Origin: Verrucomicrobiota bacterium
GTDB lineage: Bacteria; Verrucomicrobiota; Verrucomicrobiia; Opitutales; Opitutaceae
DNA length: 64,000 nt
Assembly: GCA_023428905.1 (NCBI GenBank)
Contig: JAEYWP010000022.1
Location: 124,001-188,000 of the forward strand
Direction of reading: 5' to 3'
Of the stretch, positions 1-8,938 are shown piece by piece. The notes under the pieces are model-generated. The model searched no databases, was not told the origin of the DNA, and worked only from the letters and a program-made list of their open reading frames with translations. The first letter of the stretch is position 1, and each line of letters starts with the position of its first letter. The translations under genes and the position numbers were made by a program.

Positions 1-1
1 C

Positions 2-1855
2 CGCCTCCTCACCTTTGTCGCCGAACAGCTCGCCGCCGCGGTGCAGCGCAAGCAGACCGACGACGCCCGCCGCAAGGCCGAGGAGGCCTACCGGAGCATG
101 TTCGAAAACGCACCGGAAGGATTGTATCAGTCCACCCCCGACGGGCGCTTCCTCCGGGTCAACCGCGCCTTCGCCCGCATTTTCGGCTACGTCAGCCCAG
201 GGGAGGTCCTCGCCGCCACCGAGAACATCGGCAAGCAGATCTACGTGGATCCACGCCGGCGCGACGCGTTCTTCGAGCTGGTGCGGAACACCGACGAGAT
301 CGCCGACTTCGAGTCGGAGGTTTACCGCCGCAATGGGGAAAAGGTCTGGATCTCCGAGTCGGTCCGCGTCCTCCGCACCGCCGATGGCGCCGTCCGCGCC
401 CTCGAGGGCGTGGCCATCGACATCACCGAGCAGCGGCGGGCGGCGGCCGCCCTGCGGGAGGCAAAGGAGGTGGCCGACGCCGCCAACCGGGCCAAGAGCC
501 AGTTCCTCGCCAGCATGAGCCACGAGCTGCGCACTCCCTTGAATGGTATTCTTGGATACACACAGATCCTCCGGCGGGACGGCAGCCTGACGGCCCGGCA
601 GTCCCACGGCGTCTCCGTCATCCACCATTCCGCGGAACACCTCCTCGCCCTGATCAACGACGTGCTCGACCTCTCCAAGATCGAGGCCCGCCGCCTGCAG
701 ATCAACACCGGGGACTTCGACCTGGTCGAGTTTGCCCACGGCATCGGGGAGATGTTTCTCCCCCGCGCCCGCGAGAAGTCGCTCCGCTTCGCCACCGAGT
801 TCGCCCCCGGGCTGCCTCGGGGTGTGCAGGGCGACGAGCAGCGTCTTCGCCAGGTGCTCCTCAACCTCATCGGCAACGCCATCAAGTTTACCCACGAGGG
901 CGCGGTGGTCTTCAGTATCCGTGCGGGTGAGACAGGGCGACTGCGTTTTTCCGTCAGCGACAGCGGGACCGGAATCGCGCCACAGGACCTCGGACGCCTC
1001 TTTGAGCCGTTCACCCAGCTGGGCGACTCCCGCCTGCAGGCGGCGGGCACCGGCCTGGGGCTCGCGATCAGCCGCAGCCTGGTGGAGCTGATGGGCGGAA
1101 CCCTGCAGGTGGACAGCCGCCCCGGCTTTGGCAGCTGCTTCTGGTTCGAGCTGCCGCTCGCCCCCGCCTCCGCCCCGGTGGGCCGGAGCCGCCGCGCGCA
1201 AAAAAGGATCCGCGATTACCAGGGCGAGCGCCGGCGTATCCTCGTGGTGGATGACAACAGCGCCAACCGGGACGTCCTCCTCGACCTCCTCCGTGGGGTC
1301 GGGTTTATCGTCGAATCGGCCGAAACGGGCGAGGAGGCCCTCGACCGCATCGGCCACTTCCCCGCCGACGTGGTGCTGATGGACCTGCGGATGCCCGGGA
1401 TGGGAGGACTCGAGGCGACTCGCGAATTGCGCCGCCGGATCGGCAACCGCATCGCCATCGTGGCCGTGTCCGCCAGCGCCTACGACCTTGACCGGCGGGA
1501 ATGCCTCGATGCCGGCTGCAATGACTTCCTGCCGAAACCACTGAGCGAGGACGCCCTCTGGGATGTCCTCGAGCGGCTGCTCACGTTGACCTGGTGTTTC
1601 GACGAACCCGCTGGAAAAATCGCCTCCGCCGAGGCCGTCCCCCATCAGAAGGCCGTCCTTCCCGCCGAGGAGGCCGATGCCATCCATGAACTCGCCAGCG
1701 CCGGCGACGTGATGGGAATCCGCGCGCGTGTCTCCGCCCTGGCCGAGCGGGATCCGCAAATGGCAGGGCTGGCCACGGCGATCATCGAACTGGCCGATAG
1801 CTACCGAATGAAGGCCATCCGCCAGTATGTCGCGCCGTGGCGCTCGACCGACTGA
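2..1855 (+). CDS. Hybrid sensor histidine kinase, 5' end outside window
   Basis: The reading frame is open from the first bases, so the true start lies upstream. The first visible residues (RLLTFVAEQLAAAV) look like the end of a GAF domain. Then come a PAS domain (about residues 30-145 of the fragment), a HisKA domain with the phospho-accepting His in SMSHELRTPL (about residue 174), an HATPase domain with the GTGLGLAIS box, and a receiver whose Asp lies in LMDLRMPG (about residue 461). A C-terminal helical tail after the receiver resembles an uncharacterised tail found on many hybrid kinases; no HPt His is evident. No membrane segment is visible, so the fragment looks cytoplasmic. A second kinase gene starts 10 bases downstream, suggesting co-transcription. 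The signal sensed is unknown. Confidence 0.9.
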   Translation, partial: RLLTFVAEQLAAAVQRKQTDDARRKAEEAYRSMFENAPEGLYQSTPDGRFLRVNRAFARIFGYVSPGEVLAATENIGKQIYVDPRRRDAFFELVRNTDEIADFESEVYRRNGEKVWISESVRVLRTADGAVRALEGVAIDITEQRRAAAALREAKEVADAANRAKSQFLASMSHELRTPLNGILGYTQILRRDGSLTARQSHGVSVIHHSAEHLLALINDVLDLSKIEARRLQINTGDFDLVEFAHGIGEMFLPRAREKSLRFATEFAPGLPRGVQGDEQRLRQVLLNLIGNAIKFTHEGAVVFSIRAGETGRLRFSVSDSGTGIAPQDLGRLFEPFTQLGDSRLQAAGTGLGLAISRSLVELMGGTLQVDSRPGFGSCFWFELPLAPASAPVGRSRRAQKRIRDYQGERRRILVVDDNSANRDVLLDLLRGVGFIVESAETGEEALDRIGHFPADVVLMDLRMPGMGGLEATRELRRRIGNRIAIVAVSASAYDLDRRECLDAGCNDFLPKPLSEDALWDVLERLLTLTWCFDEPAGKIASAEAVPHQKAVLPAEEADAIHELASAGDVMGIRARVSALAERDPQMAGLATAIIELADSYRMKAIRQYVAPWRSTD

Positions 1856-1865
1856 CTTTCCAGCC

Positions 1866-2936
1866 ATGCCCGACACCATCCTGATCGTCGACGACACGCC
1901 GGCCAATGTGAGCGTGCTCCTGCAATGCCTCGGAGACCGAGGCTACCGCCTGATGGTGGCGGAGGATGGCGAGGAAGCCCTCGCCCAGATCGCACGCACG
2001 GTGCCGGACCTGATCCTGCTCGATGTGATGATGCCCGGAATCGACGGCTTCGAGACCTGCCGGCGCATCCGGGAGCGTCCCGCCCTGCAGGACGTGCCGG
2101 TGATCTTCATGACCGCGTTGACGGACACGGCCGAAAAGGTGAAGGGCTTTTCCGTCGGTGCGGTGGATTACATCACCAAGCCGATCCAATACGAGGAGGC
2201 GCTGGCGCGCGTCTCCACCCACCTCACCCTGCGGCGCCTGCGCCTCGAGCTGCGGCGGGAGCTGGAATTGAAGGAGCGTTTCATGCGGATCGCGGCGCAC
2301 GATCTGCGCAATCCGCTCTGCCTGATCCTGATGGCCGGCGAGATGGCCAAACGCCAGAAGGGCGCCCCGCCCGAGCTGGAGGATTGCCTGAAGGACATCC
2401 ACGATTCGGCGGCACAGATGCGCCGGATCATCGACACTTTCCTGCAGCTGAAACGGCCGGACGCGGAGCCCCACGTCCTCAAGATTGACCTCAACGCGGT
2501 GGTAGCCGCGGTGGTGGCGCAGAACGAGCCGGCGGCGGAGCGCAAGACGATCGACCTTTCCGTCGACCTCGGCGGCGACCTGCCGTCCGCCTGCGGCGAC
2601 GTGGCCCACGTTTACCAGGCCCTGACGAACTACGTCACCAACAGCCTCAAGTTCACCCCGACCGGCGGCCGGGTCCTGGTGCGCACCCGAGCCCATGGCG
2701 CCTTCCTGCGCGCCGAGGTCGCCGACGACGGCCCCGGCGTCAGGCCGGCAGAACGTACGCAGTTGTTCACTGAATACGCGAGGCTGTCCAACCGACCGAC
2801 GGCGGGCGAGGAGAGCAACGGGCTGGGGCTCGCGATCGTGAAGGAGCTGATCAGCACCCTCGGCGGGACCGTCGGGGCGGACTTCCCCGACAGCGGCGGC
2901 AGCGTATTTTGGTTTGAACTACCGGTGGCGCGATGA
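1866..2936 (+). CDS. Receiver-histidine kinase (REC-HisKA-HATPase)
   Basis: This is a 356-residue cytoplasmic protein with an N-terminal receiver (phospho-acceptor Asp about residue 53 in LLDVMMPG, Lys in ITKPIQY). A HisKA segment follows with His about 145 in IAAHDLRNPL, then an HATPase with the GLGLAIVKEL box. This order is typical of kinases whose own activity is controlled by an upstream kinase. It follows the preceding hybrid kinase by 10 bases, so a phosphorelay from that receiver or kinase to this one is plausible inference. The ATG at 1866 is chosen because it begins the receiver core directly; in-frame upstream codons fall inside the preceding gene. Confidence 0.9.
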   Translation: MPDTILIVDDTPANVSVLLQCLGDRGYRLMVAEDGEEALAQIARTVPDLILLDVMMPGIDGFETCRRIRERPALQDVPVIFMTALTDTAEKVKGFSVGAVDYITKPIQYEEALARVSTHLTLRRLRLELRRELELKERFMRIAAHDLRNPLCLILMAGEMAKRQKGAPPELEDCLKDIHDSAAQMRRIIDTFLQLKRPDAEPHVLKIDLNAVVAAVVAQNEPAAERKTIDLSVDLGGDLPSACGDVAHVYQALTNYVTNSLKFTPTGGRVLVRTRAHGAFLRAEVADDGPGVRPAERTQLFTEYARLSNRPTAGEESNGLGLAIVKELISTLGGTVGADFPDSGGSVFWFELPVAR

Positions 2937-2954
2937 GCGGCCGGGTCGGGCGGG

Positions 2955-3833
2955 TCAGCGCTGGAGGCTGCCGGCCAGCTCCTTTGTCTGGTCGTCGGTC
3001 GCCAGCAGGTTGTCGGCGTCGAGGTTGACCACGACGTCGGTGCCGAGCGCGAGGGGGACCGGAACCATCCAGGCATAGGGCGCGGGTCCCTGCGCGGAGC
3101 GGCGCAGCACGCTCGCCCCCAGCACATAAGGCGCGCCGGCGGGAATGCGCAGGCTGAAGCGTCCCTCGGCATCGGTGGTGTCGACGATTTCGGCCGGTGG
3201 CAGCGAGGCCATCAGGAGACGCCCCATCTCTGGTGCCGCAGCAGTCACCGATGTCATCCGGGCGTGGAAGCGTCCCCGCAACAGCATGACCCGGTCGATC
3301 CGTTGCAGCGCGGCCTCGCCGGGTCCGCGCGCGGCATCGGCGCGCAGGTCGGCCAGGCGCCGGTCCACCGTCTCGCGCAAGCCCGGTTCGTCTCCGGCGG
3401 CCTCGCGCAGGGCAAGCAGTTCATCGACCTCGCGCAGGAGGGCCGCACTCTGGGGATCGAGGCCGTCCGTCCTGGTCAGCTCGCTGAGCTCCTGGGTGAC
3501 TGCCTCCATCTGTGCCGCCACCTGCGTGAATTGCGCGCCGATCCGCGGGGCGGCCTTGGCAAAGGCGAGTTTCGCCACGTGCTTGGGGTACGCCGAGACC
3601 CGGACTTGGGAAAGATGGACCACCCGCCCGTCGGCACGGCGCAGCGAGACCGTGCCGGAGATTTCGCGGGTGCGGCGAAGACACCCGGTCGGGAGCAGGA
3701 GCAGGCCGGCCACCACGAGCAAAAACAGACGATACCTCCAGACCGCCCTGGGATCCGCGCCTGGGAATGGACGCGGACGCGCCACCCGACAGCGCGACGG
3801 GCCACCGGGCGTGAGGTGCAAGTGCAGGGGCAT
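2955..3833 (-). CDS. Putative lipoprotein with regulatory-like C-terminal domain
   Basis: The protein is about 292 residues with a hydrophobic stretch ending in a lipobox (LLLPTGC), so it is predicted to be an exported lipoprotein. The middle is rich in Ala, Leu and Arg and probably alpha-helical. The C-terminal part (DTTDAEGRFSLRIPAGAPYV) resembles a beta-sandwich carboxypeptidase-regulatory or transthyretin-like fold. The start is uncertain: the ATG at 3833 gives a long basic leader, and a GTG at 3785 gives a more usual signal-peptide length. It converges on the upstream kinase pair with 18 bases between stops. No specific function is recognised. Confidence 0.6.
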   Translation of the reverse strand: MPLHLHLTPGGPSRCRVARPRPFPGADPRAVWRYRLFLLVVAGLLLLPTGCLRRTREISGTVSLRRADGRVVHLSQVRVSAYPKHVAKLAFAKAAPRIGAQFTQVAAQMEAVTQELSELTRTDGLDPQSAALLREVDELLALREAAGDEPGLRETVDRRLADLRADAARGPGEAALQRIDRVMLLRGRFHARMTSVTAAAPEMGRLLMASLPPAEIVDTTDAEGRFSLRIPAGAPYVLGASVLRRSAQGPAPYAWMVPVPLALGTDVVVNLDADNLLATDDQTKELAGSLQR

Positions 3834-3990
3834 GACAGGGGTGCTTCTCCATCGGCACAAAACCCGCCGCACTTCAGCGGCGGAGACGGCCAGGGCCAGG
3901 CTACCCTCATCTTCCTACAGACCCGCGCCCCACAAACGGATGAACCACGCGGGCGCTTGCGACGCCGCCGGCACCGCCTTCGTTCGGGCA

Positions 3991-5502
3991 ATGCCCCCCC
4001 TGCGCCTGATCCTCATCCTGTTGCTTTCCGCGGTCGCCCTGCTTCCCGTGCGCGCGTTCGCCGCGACGTCCGCCGCCCCTCAGCCGGCGCTCCCAGCCGC
4101 CTCGGAGTGGCACTCGCTTTTTGACGGCGCCACCCTGACCGGCTGGAAGGCAGCGGAGCACCCCGCCTCCTTCCGGGTCGAGGGGGGCGCGATTGTTTGC
4201 GACGGTCCGCGTGCCCACCTGTTTTACACCGGGCCCGCCGCGCCTTTTGAGAATTTTGAATTCGAGGCCGAGGTGTTTTCCCATCCGGGCGCCAATTCGG
4301 GGATCTTTTTCCACACCGCCTGGCAGGAGGAAAGCTGGCCTGCGGCTGGGTTCGAGGTGCAGGTCAACAACAGTCAGCCCCCACACCGCGGCTACTACGA
4401 AATGAAGAAAACCGGGAGCCTCTACGGCGTGAGCAACATCTACCGTGCTCCCGCGAAGGACGAGGCTTGGTTTACCCTGAAGATCACGGTGGAGCGGCCG
4501 CGGGTGCAGGTTCGCGTCAACGCCGTCCTCGTGGTCGAGTACATCGAGCCCCACGCCCCCCTGCCGGAGGGAGCGCCCGCGCTGAACCGCCTCGGGCAAG
4601 GCACCTTTGCCCTCCAGTGCCACGACCCCAAGAGCCAGGTCCGTTACCGCAACCTCCGCGTGCGGCCTCTGCCGCCCGGCGAACACACCTCCAGCGTGCG
4701 CCCGGTCCTCGACACGGCCGGCGCGCACCGCCTCCAGCTCGCGCGCGACAACTTCCCGCTCCTCGACCTGCACACCCACCTGAAAGGCGACCTCACCCTG
4801 GACAAGGCGCTCGCCCTCTCCCGCTCCACGGGTGTCGGACTGGGCATCGCCACCAATGGCGGAATCGGTTTCCCCATCCAGACGGACTCCGCAGCGCGGG
4901 CATTCTTGGATACGATGCAGGGCCAGCCGGTGTTTCTCGCCCTCCAGGCAGAAGGGCGGGAGTGGACAGAACTGTTTTCCCCGGAAACGCGGGCGGCGTT
5001 CGACTATATCTTCACGGATGCGATGACCTACACGAATCCCGAGGGGAAACGCCTGCGGTTGTGGATCCCGGCCGAGGCAGAGGTGGGACCGGATCCAGAG
5101 GCCTTCATGGACCACCTGGTGGAACAGATCGTCGCCATCGTTTCGACCGAGCCGATCGACGTTTATGTCAATCCCACCTTCCTGCCGGACACCCTTGCCG
5201 GGCGTGCCGATGTCCTCTGGACGGAAGCGCGGATGAAGCGGGTGATCGCTGCGCTCGCGCGCCATGGGGTCGCGGTGGAGATCAACGCGCGCTACCGCAT
5301 CCCTTCGCTGGCCTTCCTCAGGCTGGCGAAGGCGGAAGGGCTGAAATTCACCTTCGGCACCAACAACACCTCGGCCGCGGATTTTGGGGACTGGAGCTAC
5401 CCGCTGCAGATCCAGCGCGCCCTCGACCTGTCGTGGAAGGACATGTTTGTCCCGGGACAGGCGCCGAGCCGCGCCCAGCGGGCTTTGGCGGGCAAACGCT
5501 GA
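3991..5502 (+). CDS. Secreted DUF1080 domain fused to TIM-barrel hydrolase-like domain
   Basis: The predicted 503-residue protein starts with a signal peptide (MPPLRLILILLLSAVALLP, cleavage near RAFA). Residues about 45-235 form a DUF1080 (3-keto-disaccharide hydrolase, concanavalin-like) domain, recognised by WHSLFDGATLTGWK and the NSGIFFHTAW and GFEVQVNN segments. After a short linker a second domain begins LLDLHTHLKGD, which looks like the first strand of a PHP or amidohydrolase TIM barrel with an HxH metal motif. It continues with VYVNPTFLPD and VAVEINARYRIPS. DUF1080 proteins are common in Verrucomicrobia and Planctomycetes, where they act on sugars. A pairing with a PHP-like domain suggests a two-step hydrolase, but this is inference. 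An in-frame ATG at 3940 is an alternative start; 3991 places the signal peptide at the N-terminus. Confidence 0.8.
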   Translation: MPPLRLILILLLSAVALLPVRAFAATSAAPQPALPAASEWHSLFDGATLTGWKAAEHPASFRVEGGAIVCDGPRAHLFYTGPAAPFENFEFEAEVFSHPGANSGIFFHTAWQEESWPAAGFEVQVNNSQPPHRGYYEMKKTGSLYGVSNIYRAPAKDEAWFTLKITVERPRVQVRVNAVLVVEYIEPHAPLPEGAPALNRLGQGTFALQCHDPKSQVRYRNLRVRPLPPGEHTSSVRPVLDTAGAHRLQLARDNFPLLDLHTHLKGDLTLDKALALSRSTGVGLGIATNGGIGFPIQTDSAARAFLDTMQGQPVFLALQAEGREWTELFSPETRAAFDYIFTDAMTYTNPEGKRLRLWIPAEAEVGPDPEAFMDHLVEQIVAIVSTEPIDVYVNPTFLPDTLAGRADVLWTEARMKRVIAALARHGVAVEINARYRIPSLAFLRLAKAEGLKFTFGTNNTSAADFGDWSYPLQIQRALDLSWKDMFVPGQAPSRAQRALAGKR

Positions 5503-5556
5503 GCGGATCCCGCGCCCTTGCCTTTGCCCGGGCCAAGGGCAGTTTTCCGCGCTCTC

Positions 5557-6117
5557 ATGCCGCGTTCCGCCTCCTCCCCCCGCCGTCCTGCCACCCGTTC
5601 GGAGCCCTGGATCACGACCCGCGAGTCGGCAATCCACGGCACGGGGGTTCATGCCGCCCGCGACATCCCGCGCGGCACGCGGATCATCGAATACACGGGG
5701 GAGCGCATCACCAAGGCCGAGGCGCGCCGGCGCGAACAGCTCCGCTTGGAACGGCTGCGCCGCGGCGAGGAGGGCTGCGTGTATATCTTCGAGCTCAACC
5801 AGCGTTACGACTTGGATGGACGGACCCGCGGCAATATCGCCCGGTTGATCAATCACTCCTGCAAGCCCAACTGCCGGTCTGAGAATATCCGCGGCCATAT
5901 CTGGATCATCGCCGTGCGCGACATCGCCGCAGGCGAGGAACTGAGTTTTGACTATGGCTTCCCGCTGTCGGAGTGGCGGATGCACCCCTGCCGCTGTGGC
6001 GCGCGCTGCTGCGTGGGCTACATCGTCAACGCGGGTCAGCGCTGGCGGGTGCGCAAGCGACTGCGCGAGGAGCAGAAGCGCGCGCGGCAAGCCGCGCGCG
6101 CCTCCACCGCCGCCTAG
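5557..6117 (+). CDS. SET-domain protein (putative lysine methyltransferase)
   Basis: The product of about 186 residues is almost entirely a SET domain. It contains the SAM-binding start (GTGVHAARDIPRG), the EYTGE strand, the NHSCKPNC pseudoknot motif and the catalytic-Tyr segment ELSFDYGF. A Cys cluster after it (HPCRCGARCC) resembles the zinc-binding post-SET region of eukaryotic SUV39/SET1-type enzymes. The C-terminus is rich in Arg and Lys. Family knowledge: SET enzymes transfer methyl groups from SAM to protein lysines; bacterial members, such as chlamydial NUE, act on bacterial or host chromatin proteins. The substrate here is unknown. ATG 5557 is chosen because the residues before it in an earlier in-frame start look non-coding. 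The stop overlaps the end of the convergent orphan gene by 4 bases. Confidence 0.85.
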   Translation: MPRSASSPRRPATRSEPWITTRESAIHGTGVHAARDIPRGTRIIEYTGERITKAEARRREQLRLERLRRGEEGCVYIFELNQRYDLDGRTRGNIARLINHSCKPNCRSENIRGHIWIIAVRDIAAGEELSFDYGFPLSEWRMHPCRCGARCCVGYIVNAGQRWRVRKRLREEQKRARQAARASTAA

Positions 6118-6575
6118 TCGGCGGTCTCTGCGTTTGCCCCGGTAGACGACCGGTGCCCGGCGGTGTCGCCGATGCGGACACCCGCGGAGGAGAGGGCCGC
6201 CTCGAGCGGGCGGCCAAACTCCATCAGGATGTCCTCGATCGGAAACACCACATCGAGCGGCGTCGACCCGGTGGCATAAGCCACTGCGTCGGCCACGGCC
6301 GCCACGTCGTCCTCACTGAAATGCTCTTCGACGACGGACGGATTGGCCCACATCGGACTGAGCGTGGCCCAGTACCGTTCTTCCTGCTCATTGGGTTGCT
6401 GCAATCGCACCAGGCCCGTGATGCCTGCGCGCCTCGCGACCTGAGCACACTGCTCGAGGGTCACATACGCGAAGGCCGTATTGGCCAGACGCGCCTGCTC
6501 GTTGAGGTGATCACGAGAGGCAAGGAGTGTTGCGAGGTTCATAAGCCAGTTCTCCGGGTTGATGTTTGCTGACAT
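6114..6575 (-). CDS. Hypothetical protein, no recognised family
   Basis: The product of about 153 residues is soluble and acidic, with no signal peptide or membrane segment and no motif I recognise. Its composition looks protein-like and less arginine-rich than typical antisense frames in this window: it contains NPENWLMNLATLLASRDHL, an Asp/Glu/Val-rich middle (EEHFSEDDVAAVADAV) and FPIEDILMEFGRP. An in-frame ATG at 6596 would add 7 residues; 6575 (MSANINPENW) is preferred. The gene lies convergent with the SET-domain gene. Its upstream flank is a less GC-rich gap. Confidence 0.55.
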   Translation of the reverse strand: MSANINPENWLMNLATLLASRDHLNEQARLANTAFAYVTLEQCAQVARRAGITGLVRLQQPNEQEERYWATLSPMWANPSVVEEHFSEDDVAAVADAVAYATGSTPLDVVFPIEDILMEFGRPLEAALSSAGVRIGDTAGHRSSTGANAETAD

Positions 6576-6596
6576 GTCTCGGATCTGCGCCTCCAC

Positions 6597-6962
6597 CGGG
6601 AGACGCAGCTATCGCTGGTCGCTGAACTGTCCACTACCCGCCGCGCGGGACGGCCCGCACGGCACTGTCTCTGACGATGCTACCTACTGACGGACTCTCT
6701 TTCTGCCCTGACAGAGTCCAACCTATCCTGAGCAGCACGTAGCGCAAACTGTGCCTAAGTAAACGGCCAGTAATTTTCCTTTTCCGTCCTCCGCCTCGTG
6801 CCTTCAGAACACACCCTCCGAAAACGATCACGGGAAGAACGCGAAGAGCCGCTTCTTTGCCCGGGCGTTTCCCAGGGGGGTTTGAAGCGCTGCTCAAACG
6901 AACGAGTTCCAGCGCCGGTGACTCGCCCCGTGACGGGAGGAAGCTGCCGCCACACCCTGCGT
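6597..6962. other. Intergenic gap of about 365 bases between divergent genes
   Basis: This stretch separates the orphan gene on the minus strand from the secreted glycosidase-like gene on the plus strand, so it probably carries both promoters. It is visibly less GC-rich than its surroundings around 6740-6790. One simple stem is seen: GGACTCT at 6692-6698 pairs with AGAGTCC at 6713-6719. I see no convincing promoter hexamers, riboswitch or RNA gene. Confidence 0.4.
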
Positions 6963-8840
6963 ATGAAACCCCTGATACGTCTCGCCCTCGCGGCCCTGGC
7001 CACTGCCATCGCCACCCCCCTCCTCCACGCCTACGAAAACTTCAAGGTGTCGGTGTATTGCCGCGCTTACGAAGTGAAGGAAATGGCCGACCCAGCCTAT
7101 CTCGAGGCGCGCTGGAAGGAACTCTCCAGCCAGATGCACGTGGACAAGATCTACCTGGAGACTCACCGCGACCTGTTGATTGTCGACTCGTCCACCCTCG
7201 AGGCGGCGAAGGCGTTTTTTGCCGCGCGTGGCGTGCGTACCGCCGGCGGCATCACCTACACGATCGACGAGAGCAATCGTTTCGAAACCTTCTCCTACGC
7301 CAATCCGGAGCATCGGAAGAAGGTGCAGGAAATCATCGAGCACACCGCCCGGCATTTCGACGAGGTGATCCTCGACGATTTTTTCTTCACCAGCCAGAAA
7401 TCGGCGTGGGACCTGAAGGCCCGTGGGAATCGCGGCTGGACGGAGTTCCGGCTCGAACTGATGGTGCGCGCCGCTGAGGAACTGGTCCTCGCCCCCGCAC
7501 GCAGAGTAAATCCTGCGGTGAAGGTGATCATCAAGTACCCCAACTGGTACGAGCATTTCCAGGCCCTTGGCTTCAACCTCGAGAAGGAGCCGGCCATCTT
7601 CGACGGCATCTACACCGGCACGGAGACCCGCGATGCGCAGCGCAGCGCCCAGCACCTCCAACCCTATCTTTCGTATTCAATCATGCGTTACTTCAGCAAC
7701 ATCGCCCCCGGCAGGAACGGGGGCGGCTGGGTGGATACGGGAGGCGCCCGCTACTACGACCGCTTTGCCGAGCAGCTCTGGCTAACCCTCTTCGCCAAGG
7801 CAGCGCCGGAGATCACGATCTTCGACATCCGCCAGATGCATTACCCCCTGGACGAACGCCATCGCGGGCCTTGGCAGGACAAACCCTCCAGTTTCGATTA
7901 CGAGGCTCTGCTCAAGCCCGTCCCGCAGGCGGAGGGTCAGGCGGTCAAACCCACGACCTATGCGCGGGTGGCGGGAGTCTCCTTCGAGGCGGTGGACAAG
8001 ACCATCGGCGCCATCGGGAAGCCGCTTGGGCTCAAGAGCTACAAACCCTTCCATTCCACCGGGGAAGACTTCCTGCAAAACTATCTTGGGACCGCAGGCA
8101 TCCCGATCGAGATGGTGACGGAGTTTCCCAAGGACGCCCCGATCGTGCTGCTGACCGCCCTCGCCGCGCACGACAAGGACATCGTGGCGAAGATCGAGGA
8201 GCACGTGCGCACCGGCAAGAAGGTGGTGATCACCTCGGGTCTGCTGCGCCTGCTCCAGGACCGGGGGCTGGACCAGATCGCGGAAGTGGAACACACCGGT
8301 CGCGTCGCCCTGGTGAAGCAATACGTGCTGGGACGCGAGTTGGTGGACGGCGAAAAGGCGATTCTCATCCCGCAGATCGGCTACCGCACCAACGACTCCT
8401 GGGAGCTCGTTTCTGCGGTCGACGGTGACAACGGGTGGCCGCTCCTGCACGACGCCGATTACGTCGATGGGCAGCTTTACGTCCTCACCATTCCCGAGAA
8501 TTTTGGCGATCTCTACCACCTTCCCGCCCCGGCACTGAACGAGATCCGCCGCGTCATCACCGCTCACCTGCCGGTGCAGCTGGAAGCCCCCGGCAAAGTC
8601 AGCCTCTTCGTCTACGACAACGGCACCTTCATCGTGCACAATTTTCGCGACGAACCGGTGGACGCCGCCGTGACCCTCGGCCTCCAGACCACAGGCATCG
8701 AGGACTTGAATACAGGCGAATCGCTCGAAACCACCGAACGCAAGGTCAGCCCGGGCTGGGGCAAGCCTGCTGTTCCGGTGGCCAGGGTGGCCGCCTTCCC
8801 CGTCCCCGCGCACTCGTTCCGCACCTTCCGGATACGGTGA
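6963..8840 (+). CDS. Secreted glycosidase-like protein of unknown family
   Basis: The predicted 625-residue protein has a signal peptide (MKPLIRLALAALATAIATPL, cleavage after LHA). The N-terminal 380 residues alternate strands and helices like a TIM barrel, with acidic strand ends such as FDEVILDDFFF and VKVIIKYPNWYEHF. Family knowledge suggests a glycoside-hydrolase-like barrel, with the DD at the end of the strand a possible catalytic or substrate-binding site. The second half (LTALAAHDKDIVAKIEEHV, KVVITSGLL) resembles a Rossmann or glutamine-amidotransferase-like accessory domain, and the end is a beta-sandwich. The ATG at 6963 directly precedes the signal peptide. A strong hairpin lies 20 bases after the stop. 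Substrate unknown. Confidence 0.75.
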   Translation: MKPLIRLALAALATAIATPLLHAYENFKVSVYCRAYEVKEMADPAYLEARWKELSSQMHVDKIYLETHRDLLIVDSSTLEAAKAFFAARGVRTAGGITYTIDESNRFETFSYANPEHRKKVQEIIEHTARHFDEVILDDFFFTSQKSAWDLKARGNRGWTEFRLELMVRAAEELVLAPARRVNPAVKVIIKYPNWYEHFQALGFNLEKEPAIFDGIYTGTETRDAQRSAQHLQPYLSYSIMRYFSNIAPGRNGGGWVDTGGARYYDRFAEQLWLTLFAKAAPEITIFDIRQMHYPLDERHRGPWQDKPSSFDYEALLKPVPQAEGQAVKPTTYARVAGVSFEAVDKTIGAIGKPLGLKSYKPFHSTGEDFLQNYLGTAGIPIEMVTEFPKDAPIVLLTALAAHDKDIVAKIEEHVRTGKKVVITSGLLRLLQDRGLDQIAEVEHTGRVALVKQYVLGRELVDGEKAILIPQIGYRTNDSWELVSAVDGDNGWPLLHDADYVDGQLYVLTIPENFGDLYHLPAPALNEIRRVITAHLPVQLEAPGKVSLFVYDNGTFIVHNFRDEPVDAAVTLGLQTTGIEDLNTGESLETTERKVSPGWGKPAVPVARVAAFPVPAHSFRTFRIR

Positions 8841-8860
8841 CAGACCCGGCCCTGCCGCCT

Positions 8861-8892
8861 ACGCCTTCGCTGCCCGGCGGCAGCGAAGGCGT
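8861..8892 (+). terminator. Likely intrinsic terminator after the glycosidase-like gene
   Basis: A perfect 14-bp stem (ACGCCTTCGCTGCC with GGCAGCGAAGGCGT) closes a 4-base loop 20 bases after the stop codon. A T-rich run (TTTGCTTTT) lies about 10 bases beyond, farther than usual, so efficiency is uncertain. Confidence 0.6.
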
Positions 8893-8938
8893 CACCGCTG
8901 TTTGCTTTTCACCGCGGAGCGCTAGACTGCACCCCGTC

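Noticed and set aside
3907..6090. Very long open frame on the minus strand (727 codons)
   Set aside because: It lies antisense to the DUF1080 fusion and SET genes, which have clear domains. Its composition is Arg/Gly/His-rich as expected for a GC-rich shadow frame.
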